Below, in pieces: positions 1 through 4,993 of a stretch of DNA of 5,799 nt. How positions within the stretch are numbered: the stretch's first letter is position 1; every line of letters begins with the position of its first letter. The notes under the pieces were generated by a model. The model ran no database searches. It was not told the origin of the DNA and was given only the letters and a program-made list of their open reading frames with translations. Source of the stretch: CAMYLY01 sp039587215 (lineage in GTDB: Bacteria; Gemmatimonadota; Gemmatimonadetes; Gemmatimonadales; GWC2-71-9); contig JBDHIW010000154.1 in the NCBI GenBank assembly GCA_039587215.1, forward strand, positions 1 to 5,799. Direction: 5' to 3'. A program made the translations under genes and the position numbers.

Positions 1-219
1 GGCAACGTCGAGGCCCTCGAAGCCCTGGCGGCTGCCCAGGCAGCGGCAGCACGATTCGAGGAGGCGGTCGCGACGGCCGGCCGGGCGAGGGAGGTGGCGC
101 AAGCGATGCGACTCGAGGCGTATGCCGATCTGCTCGCTGCCCAGGGGTCGGACTACGCCCGCGGCCGACCGCCGGCCCGCGGCGGCGAGGGAACCGGTCG
201 CGGAGCGACGCGCTGCTAG
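1..219 (+). CDS. C-terminal end of a TPR-like helical repeat protein (5' partial)
   Basis: The reading frame is open from base 1 to a TAG at 217-219 and gives the last 72 residues of a protein that begins before the window. Residues 1-45 are alanine-rich and helical, with the spacing of small and large residues seen in a tetratricopeptide helix pair (ALEALAAAQAAAARFEEAVA followed by a second helix rich in A, R and E). The stretch LLAAQGSDYARGRP resembles the tail after the last TPR in many bacterial TPR proteins, where the last helix is followed by a Tyr-Arg-Gly-Arg-Pro type motif. The final residues are Gly/Arg-rich and probably disordered. TPRs are protein-interaction scaffolds, and no catalytic domain is visible in this fragment. 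The gene converges on the CRTAC1-type lipoprotein gene, whose stop is 18 bases away. TPR and CRTAC1/ASPIC proteins are often neighbours in environmental genomes, so a functional link is possible but unproven. The TPR assignment rests on pattern only. Confidence 0.6.
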   Translation, partial: GNVEALEALAAAQAAAARFEEAVATAGRAREVAQAMRLEAYADLLAAQGSDYARGRPPARGGEGTGRGATRC

Positions 220-237
220 TTCACGTGGCGCGCGACG

Positions 238-2445
238 TTACCGCGCACTCCCCAACCGAATCGCAGGCAGTGGGACGGCGGCAGGCGTGCCGGTCCCTTC
301 GCGGAGCCGGTACGCGCCGTTGAGCCCCGGCGGCGTGAAGACCTCGGCAGCGCCGCCCGGCCAGCGCACGTCCAGTGCCTCGACGGCCGTCGCGTCGCCC
401 AGCCCGATCTCCAGGCGCAGACTGTTGGAGCCGAACGTGCCCCCGCTGCTCACGAGCCGGTGGATCTCGCGGCTCCCGGCGGGCGTCGCGACGACGACAC
501 GGACCCGTGCCCCGATTGCCGCGCGGTTGGTCGTCGTTCCCTCGAGGAGCAGTGTGAGCCAACTGGCGCCGTGCCCCGGATTCTCGAACACGACGTCGCG
601 GGCGATGTCTCCCGAATACGCGCCTCCCATCTGCGCGTAGACGTCCTGATCGCCGTCGTTGTCGAGGTCGGCGAACCCGATGCCGTGCCCCTTCATTAGA
701 TGCCCGAACCCGCCCGAGGCGGTCACTTCGCGGAACTGGCGACTGCCGTCGTTGCGGAACATGCGGTTGGGAAGGATCGCCTGGAAGAACGCATCGCCGG
801 TTCCCATGTACAGGTCCAACCAGCCGTCGTTGTCGAGGTCGCCGAAGTTGGCGCCCATCGAGAAGAGGATGCGATCCAGGCGGCGCTCCACGCTCACGTC
901 CTCGAAGCGGCCGTCGCCGACGTTGCGATAGAGGCGAGACAGCTGAGCGGTGTGTGGCTGCCCGAGGTACTCGGCGGTCACGTCACCCAGTTCCATCCCG
1001 TATCCGGACACGAACAGGTCAAGTCGCCCGTCATTGTCGAAGTCCCAGAACCACGTGGGGAAGCTCTCGCGCGGTTCGGCCACCCCCGCGTCGCGCGTCA
1101 CGTCGCGAAACTTCCAGATGGCGTTGGAGTCGGGTCCCGCGTTGCGAAGCAGGATGTTGGGCTCGCCGAGTCGCGAGACGAAGAGGTCCGGTCGCCCGTC
1201 GTCGTCGACGTCGCCCCAGGTCGCTCCCTTGTTGTATCCCACGACCGCCGCGCCGGTCTCGGGGGCGACGTCGGTGAAGGTTCCGTCTCCGTTGTTGCGG
1301 AACAGCTGGCTGCGGTGGTGGATCGGGCCGCGCGACTCGTTCGCGACGAACAGATCGATCCACCCGTCATTGTCGAAATCGCCCCAGGCGGCCGACAGGG
1401 TCGGATGTTCCTGACCCATCCCGGCGTCGTAGGTGATATCGTCGAAGGAGCCGTCGCACCGATTCCGCAGGAGGGAGTTGGGAAACCCATCTCGCGACCA
1501 GGCGCCGCGGATCACGAGCGCGTCCAGACACCCGTCATTGTCGATGTCCGCCTGGATCAGGTTGATGCCGCCGACGATCCCCGCGAGGCCCGCCTCCGTG
1601 GTGCGGTCGGTGAACCCTCCGTCTCCGTCGTTCTGGAAGTACCGGAGTTGATCGCGCAGTCCCCACGCCGATACGAGCACATCGACATCGTCGTCGCCAT
1701 CGAAGTCGTCGAGGATCACGCCGCCGAGCCGTCCGAGACGGTCGAGACCGAGCGCCGGAGCGACGTCGGGGAAGCGGCCGAGATCGTCCTCGGAGGTGAA
1801 CGCAGCGGGATCGATACGCCAGGCTGTCGGGACGCCGTCGGGGTAATCCCCGCGCATCATGTGCGCGAGGTTGAGCAGCCAGCGGAGGCCCCCGTCGTCG
1901 GGCGTCTCGCTCAGCAGTTCGGTATAGAGCCGGACGGCTTCGGCGGCACCGGGCCCGACGGTGTGCGCGAACTCCGGAGTAATCGGAAAGAGACAGGCGG
2001 CTGCGCGTCCCTCGCCGAGGCAGTTGTCATACTTGCTGAGTCGGAGGTTGCTGACCGCGAGGAGCTGCCGCACGCGTCGCGCGAACCCCGGAGGCAGGTC
2101 GCGCGGGGGCAAGCTGTCGACCGCGGCCGACAGGGCGGTGGCGAGCGCGACGGACTCCGCCGGCCGGCCGGCGAACAGCGTTTGCTCGGCGAGGGCGAAG
2201 CGGTACTCGAGCCGTGAGCGCGCGTCGGCCGGCGGCCCCGCCTCCAGCATCACGGCGACATGCTCGGCGTTGGCGTATGCGTAGCGAGTGGGGTCGACCT
2301 GCTCGGCGTGTTCGCGCAGGCGGTCGACCATGCGCTGCGTCGACGGGGAGACCGTGGGCGGCGGGTCGGCGCACGCCACCGCGCCCCCCATCAGGAGGAT
2401 GGCGCCGAAGTGACGAGGGAACGGTCCGACGGGGTGCGGTCGCAT
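238..2445 (-). CDS. CRTAC1-family lipoprotein with seven FG-GAP/VCBS repeats and an ASPIC/UnbV domain
   Basis: Predicted exported lipoprotein of 735 residues, complete, with a TAA stop at 238-240. I chose the ATG at 2445. A GTG at 2484 would add 13 residues, but it lies only about 12 bases after the inferred transcription start and has no Shine-Dalgarno. From the ATG, residues 1-24 form a signal with a basic/proline start, a short hydrophobic core (AILLMGG) and an AVA-C lipobox with Cys25. Residues 40-210 are helical and TPR-like, with the paired cysteines (NC...CLFPI) and the RWLLNLAHM...GDYPDGVP segment usual in this family. Seven DxDxDGxxD calcium-binding loops follow near residues 247, 300, 356, 412, 468, 536 and 593, which suggests a seven-bladed integrin-alpha-like propeller. 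The ASPIC/UnbV domain covers about 628-712, including GARVRVVV and VRWPGG. Family members are thought to act in surface binding or adhesion; the ligand is unknown. It has its own promoter and is separated from the reductase by a hairpin. Confidence 0.93.
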   Translation of the reverse strand: MRPHPVGPFPRHFGAILLMGGAVACADPPPTVSPSTQRMVDRLREHAEQVDPTRYAYANAEHVAVMLEAGPPADARSRLEYRFALAEQTLFAGRPAESVALATALSAAVDSLPPRDLPPGFARRVRQLLAVSNLRLSKYDNCLGEGRAAACLFPITPEFAHTVGPGAAEAVRLYTELLSETPDDGGLRWLLNLAHMMRGDYPDGVPTAWRIDPAAFTSEDDLGRFPDVAPALGLDRLGRLGGVILDDFDGDDDVDVLVSAWGLRDQLRYFQNDGDGGFTDRTTEAGLAGIVGGINLIQADIDNDGCLDALVIRGAWSRDGFPNSLLRNRCDGSFDDITYDAGMGQEHPTLSAAWGDFDNDGWIDLFVANESRGPIHHRSQLFRNNGDGTFTDVAPETGAAVVGYNKGATWGDVDDDGRPDLFVSRLGEPNILLRNAGPDSNAIWKFRDVTRDAGVAEPRESFPTWFWDFDNDGRLDLFVSGYGMELGDVTAEYLGQPHTAQLSRLYRNVGDGRFEDVSVERRLDRILFSMGANFGDLDNDGWLDLYMGTGDAFFQAILPNRMFRNDGSRQFREVTASGGFGHLMKGHGIGFADLDNDGDQDVYAQMGGAYSGDIARDVVFENPGHGASWLTLLLEGTTTNRAAIGARVRVVVATPAGSREIHRLVSSGGTFGSNSLRLEIGLGDATAVEALDVRWPGGAAEVFTPPGLNGAYRLREGTGTPAAVPLPAIRLGSAR
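643..1707 (-). repeat. Seven tandem FG-GAP/VCBS blade repeats
   Basis: Seven copies of a segment coding for a D-x-D-x-D-G-x-x-D calcium loop lie at 1681-1707, 1522-1548, 1354-1380, 1186-1212, 1018-1044, 814-840 and 643-669, read on the minus strand. On the plus strand they appear as a recurring motif close to CCGTCNTTGTCGANNTC. Start-to-start spacing is 159, 168, 168, 168, 204 and 171 bases, or 53, 56, 56, 56, 68 and 57 residues. This matches one blade of a beta-propeller per repeat. The first loop is the most degenerate (DFDGDDDVD). The fifth blade carries about 12 extra residues. The repeats are protein-level and part of the lipoprotein gene, not a mobile or intergenic repeat. Confidence 0.88.
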
Positions 2446-2502
2446 GAATGCCGGAGACGAGGACGGTGCGAACGGGCCGCGCACGAGCGCGCCCGCGACC
2501 GC

Positions 2503-2531
2503 ATCATACCGCCGCCGCGAAGCCGGTTCAA
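2503..2531 (-). promoter_or_regulatory. Sigma70-type promoter for the CRTAC1-family lipoprotein gene
   Basis: On the minus strand a -35 element TTGAAC (2531-2526) is followed by a spacer of exactly 17 bases (2525-2509) and a -10 element TATGAT (2508-2503). The -10 box matches the TATAAT consensus at five of six positions and the -35 box matches TTGACA at four of six. AT-rich hexamers are rare in this GC-rich window, so the pair stands out. Transcription would start near 2496, giving a leader of about 50 bases before the ATG at 2445. Sigma70 consensus is assumed for this organism. The call is from sequence only. Confidence 0.6.
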
Positions 2532-2562
2532 CGACCGGCCGCCCGGCGGCGCCGGCCGGTCG
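2532..2562 (-). terminator. Hairpin directly after the aldo/keto reductase stop, probable terminator
   Basis: A perfect 10-bp inverted repeat (CGACCGGCCG at 2532-2541 and CGGCCGGTCG at 2553-2562) encloses an 11-base loop and begins at the base next to the reductase TAG stop (2563-2565). On the minus strand it is followed by TTGAACC, which is not a real U-tract, so it is not a textbook intrinsic terminator. GC-rich bacteria often use such stems without a long U run, or as 3' end stabilisers. It ends exactly where the -35 box of the next promoter begins. Confidence 0.45.
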
Positions 2563-3507
2563 CTACCGCCGCTGCCGGGGCGGGGCGGGGATGGCGTCGA
2601 TGAGCGCTTCCATGCGGGTTCGCATCTCGGGGGTCGGCATACGGCCCCGGGCGGCGGCGTTGTTGTCTGCAGCGTGCTCGGGGATGGTGGTGCCCGGGAT
2701 CGCCGCGGTCACCGCGGGATGCGAGACGACGTACTTGAGGAAGAACTGCGCCCAGGTCGTGCAGTCGATCTCCGCGGCCCATTCCGGCAGCGGGCGGTCG
2801 CCTACGCGTCGGAACAGCCGTCCACGGCCGAACGGCATATTGACGAGCACCGCCATCCCCCGGTCCAGGGCGAGCGGGAGGAGTCGATCGGCCGCCGTGC
2901 GGTTGTCGAGCGCGTAGTCGACCTGCACGAAATCGAGCGTCTCTTGGCGCATGATGCCCTCGAGGGCCTCGTATTGTCGGTCGCTCGAGGTGGTGATGCC
3001 CAGGTACCGGATGCGACCGGTGGCCTGCCACTCCCGCATCGTCGGCAACTGGGTCGCCCAGCCACGGAGGTTGTGCACCTGCATCAGTTCGATTCGTGAG
3101 GTTCGCAGTCGATCGAACGATGCCTCCATGCGGTCCACCCCTGCGTCGCGCTCCTCACGATCCACCTTGGTCGCCAGGAAGAGGTCGTCACGCACGCCGA
3201 GCCCATCCAGCAGGTCCCCGACGATCTGCTCGGACGCGCCGTAGTTCGGTGACGTGTCCAGCACGGTCCCCCCGAGCTCGTGAAACGCTCTCAGGGTGGC
3301 ACGGAGGCCGGTCGTGTCCGATTCCCACCCTTCGCCGAGTCGGTAGTTCCGCGCCCCTAGTCCGACGACCGGGACCCGTTCGCCGCTCGAGGGAATGGCC
3401 TTCGTGTGCAGAACGTCCTGTCGAGCCAGGCCGGGCTTCCACCCGAGGCTGAGTGCAGCGCCGGCGGCGGCGCCAGCGCGGAGGATGTCTCTGCGTGAAA
3501 CGGGCAT
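2563..3507 (-). CDS. Tat-exported aldo/keto reductase
   Basis: Complete NAD(P)H-dependent oxidoreductase of the aldo/keto reductase superfamily, 314 residues, from ATG at 3507 to TAG at 2563-2565. The start is backed by GAGG six bases upstream. Residues 1-29 look like a twin-arginine signal: SRRDIL, a hydrophobic alanine-rich stretch, and a possible cut after GLA at residue 28. The TIM-barrel catalytic tetrad is intact: Asp84 (VLDTSPNYG), Tyr89, Lys114 (LATKVD) and His145 (MQVHNL). Later parts also fit: GRIRYLGITT near 164-173, the FVQVDYAL segment near 193-200, and IPGTTIPEHAADNNAA near 270-285, which is the usual cofactor phosphate-binding region. This family reduces carbonyl groups of sugars, aldehydes or ketones; the substrate cannot be read from the sequence. 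Tat export would carry the folded, cofactor-loaded enzyme to the periplasm. The next gene on this strand encodes another exported protein but has its own promoter. Confidence 0.93.
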   Translation of the reverse strand: MPVSRRDILRAGAAAGAALSLGWKPGLARQDVLHTKAIPSSGERVPVVGLGARNYRLGEGWESDTTGLRATLRAFHELGGTVLDTSPNYGASEQIVGDLLDGLGVRDDLFLATKVDREERDAGVDRMEASFDRLRTSRIELMQVHNLRGWATQLPTMREWQATGRIRYLGITTSSDRQYEALEGIMRQETLDFVQVDYALDNRTAADRLLPLALDRGMAVLVNMPFGRGRLFRRVGDRPLPEWAAEIDCTTWAQFFLKYVVSHPAVTAAIPGTTIPEHAADNNAAARGRMPTPEMRTRMEALIDAIPAPPRQRR

Positions 3508-3513
3508 GCCGTA

Positions 3514-3517
3514 CCTC
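3514..3517 (-). promoter_or_regulatory. Shine-Dalgarno of the aldo/keto reductase gene
   Basis: GAGG on the minus strand, six bases before the ATG at 3505-3507. It fixes the start that gives the Tat signal its full N-terminal region. A run of eight C residues in the mRNA (plus-strand G at 3520-3527) sits immediately upstream of it. Confidence 0.6.
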
Positions 3518-3560
3518 GCGGGGGGGGATGGAGGGGCCGGTCACGGCGACGGCGCCGCGG

Positions 3561-3577
3561 GCCGCCCGTATGGCGGC
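3561..3577 (-). other. Small hairpin in the reductase leader
   Basis: GCCGCC at 3561-3566 and GGCGGC at 3572-3577 form a perfect 6-bp stem with a 5-base loop, 54 bases upstream of the reductase start codon. It lies between two C-rich mRNA stretches (plus-strand G runs at 3520-3527 and 3589-3595). In a window this GC-rich such a stem can arise by chance, so a regulatory role is only a possibility. Confidence 0.25.
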
Positions 3578-3637
3578 ATGAGCATCTTGGGGGGGAATGC
3601 GGGGCGGACGCAACCGGGCGCCCCGGGGGACCAGCGG

Positions 3638-3805
3638 CTAGATCAGGATGGCGACCAGTACCGCGATCAGGAGCATGACGAGCACGGCCAGCCCGGCGAC
3701 GGCGAGTACCAGGCCGAGTGCCCACTTCCAGCCCACGCGAAGTAGGAAGGCGTAGGCGCCGTCCTTCAGAATCAGGGCGATGAGGCGGCGGAGGGCTTCG
3801 AGCAC
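3638..3805 (-). CDS. Small single-pass membrane protein (55 residues)
   Basis: A short open frame on the minus strand runs from GTG at 3803-3805 to TAG at 3638-3640. Residues 1-29 are amphipathic and basic (LEALRRLIALILKDGAYAF, then LLRVGWKWA). Residues 30-55 are an uninterrupted run of Leu, Val, Ala, Ile, Gly and Met, long enough for one transmembrane helix that ends right at the C-terminus. The positive N-terminal part predicts N-in topology. Such a clean hydrophobic segment with codon use like the neighbours is unlikely by chance in GC-rich DNA, where random frames yield Arg, Pro and Ala. There is no strong Shine-Dalgarno; GGA lies about 8 bases upstream. No other ATG, GTG or TTG lies in frame back to the stop of the HTH_42 gene 66 bases upstream, so it probably rides on that transcript. 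I recognise no family and assign no function. Confidence 0.6.
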   Translation of the reverse strand: MLEALRRLIALILKDGAYAFLLRVGWKWALGLVLAVAGLAVLVMLLIAVLVAILI

Positions 3806-3871
3806 GGGCGTGGTCCGGTTGCGGTCATTCAGCCGTACGGAGACCGGCCGGCCGGGGTTTCGGTGCTCCCC

Positions 3872-4993
3872 TCAGGCCACCGTGAAGCGGGCCAGGGGCT
3901 GATCGAAGTAGCGGGCGACGTCGGCCGCCTCGGCTTCGAGTGCGGCACGCGTGCGCGCCCGCACCGGCTGGACGGTCTCCAATGTGACCGCCACGCCGCG
4001 TCGTCGTCGCGTGTACGACCAGGTGCCGGCGAACCGTCCCTTGTCGACGACGATCGCCTCGACCCATCCGGATTTTCGCCACACGGCCTTGTAATGGTCG
4101 TGCGGGACGATCCAGGACTTGTCCTTGATGCCCAGGAGGAGCGGATCGAAGCGGTAGAGGAGTCGCGGAGACCAGGTAGGCCGATCGGGGACCGGTTGAT
4201 CGAGCAGCGCGCGGTCGTCGCCGAGTATCAGATGAGGCACGCCGTCGACATCGACCTCGGTCGTGTCGGTGAGATCGCGGACGAGGCGGCGGGTCTCGGC
4301 GACGCCGAACCCGGTCCAATAGGCGAGATCGTGTACCGTCACGGCGCCGAAGAGCGCGATGTGCCGGCGCACGCACGCGCGTTTGGCGTCGTCCGGTGCC
4401 GGCGGTTCCCACACAAGGTCCGGCGTCCAGACGTCCCGGTGGACGACGCGCATCTCGGCGCCCGCCGGCTCCCCGTGGCAGACGAGCCCGGTGCGCACGA
4501 GCTCGAAGACAAAGCCGTAGCCGGACTCGGTGAAGCGCACGATGGAGCCGCCGATCTCGTCGAGCTCGGCACGCGTGACTTGGCCGAGGTCGCGGAGCTG
4601 CCCGGCCACGCGGGTCGCCGCCGCGGTCAGATCCCGTTCGTTGGTGTCGGATGCCTCGAGGGTGCGGATGCGCCACGAGGCATGGATGTCCCGGAATGCC
4701 GCGTGGATCAGGGGCCACTCGGTGGCGGGATAGAGGTGCAGCGTGTTGCGCTGACCCCAGAGCTTGACGAGCGACCGCCGACGGTAGAGCCGGTCGACGA
4801 GGTCACGGTCGCGGAAGCCGGGCACGCGCGCGCGGAGCGCGAGGCCGGCCGGCGAAACGAACTGCGCTTGTACTCCGAGCAGTGCCGACGTCGCGATCTC
4901 GGGCGTGGAGAACCCGTCGATCAAGCCCGAGCGGTGCCACCGCAACCAGGCGAGCCGGTCGGCCAGTGTCGTCCGACGGGCCTTGACGCTCAC
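3872..4993 (-). CDS. HTH_42 winged-helix protein, AlkZ/YcaQ-like putative DNA glycosylase
   Basis: Complete 373-residue protein of the HTH_42 family (formerly DUF1006), which includes the DNA glycosylases AlkZ and YcaQ/AlkX that remove alkylated bases or unhook interstrand crosslinks. The start is GTG at 4991-4993, overlapping the nadC stop as GTGA, and the stop is TGA at 3872-3874. Visible marks are the N-terminal winged-helix segment with LGVQAQ, whose Gln42-x-Gln44 pair fits the catalytic QxQ of AlkZ-type enzymes; LVKLWGQRNTLHLYPA at about 75-90, matching the family RGTLHL motif with Asn83 in place of Gly; and the C-terminal LLYRFDPLLLG at 278-288 and a VDKGRFAGTW strand pair near 316-325. 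Proteins of this kind act alone on DNA in the cytoplasm. No Shine-Dalgarno precedes the GTG, so translation is probably coupled to nadC. A DNA-binding regulator role is the alternative. Family membership is firm; the glycosylase activity is inferred from the QxQ pair. Confidence 0.85.
   Translation of the reverse strand: MSVKARRTTLADRLAWLRWHRSGLIDGFSTPEIATSALLGVQAQFVSPAGLALRARVPGFRDRDLVDRLYRRRSLVKLWGQRNTLHLYPATEWPLIHAAFRDIHASWRIRTLEASDTNERDLTAAATRVAGQLRDLGQVTRAELDEIGGSIVRFTESGYGFVFELVRTGLVCHGEPAGAEMRVVHRDVWTPDLVWEPPAPDDAKRACVRRHIALFGAVTVHDLAYWTGFGVAETRRLVRDLTDTTEVDVDGVPHLILGDDRALLDQPVPDRPTWSPRLLYRFDPLLLGIKDKSWIVPHDHYKAVWRKSGWVEAIVVDKGRFAGTWSYTRRRRGVAVTLETVQPVRARTRAALEAEAADVARYFDQPLARFTVA

Noticed and set aside
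209..232. 5-bp inverted repeat CGCGC/GCGCG around the stop of the TPR gene
   Set aside because: The stem is short, the loop is 14 bases and there is no U-tract on either strand, so it is too weak to call a bidirectional terminator.
700..2217. A 505-codon open frame on the plus strand opposite the lipoprotein gene
   Set aside because: It lies antisense to the repeated FG-GAP region. It stays open because the repeats and GC-rich codons read as Val, Glu, Asp and Gly codons on the other strand. It has no recognisable domain, while the minus-strand frame has seven calcium loops and an ASPIC domain.
2446..2484. GTG at 2484 as the lipoprotein start
   Set aside because: It would add 13 residues ahead of the signal peptide, has no Shine-Dalgarno, and sits only about 12 bases after the inferred transcription start. 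The ATG at 2445 gives a normal lipoprotein signal length.
2260..3099. A 279-codon plus-strand frame across the reductase and lipoprotein junction
   Set aside because: It is rich in Arg, Gly and His without domain signals and opposes the well-supported reductase. It also crosses the hairpin and promoter block.
3584..3613. Possible reductase promoter TTGCGT, 18 bases, CAAGAT on the minus strand
   Set aside because: Both boxes match consensus at only about three of six positions, which is expected by chance over this length.
3614..3626. Short inverted repeat CCGGG-CGC-CCCGG downstream of the small membrane protein gene
   Set aside because: The stem is only 5 bp with a 3-base loop and no U-tract, and such repeats are common at this GC content. 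It is not enough to call a terminator.
3844..3855. Self-complementary CCGGCCGGCCGG between the HTH_42 gene and the small gene
   Set aside because: It is a simple CCGG repeat in GC-rich DNA, with no U-tract, spacing or partner arm that would support a terminator or protein site.
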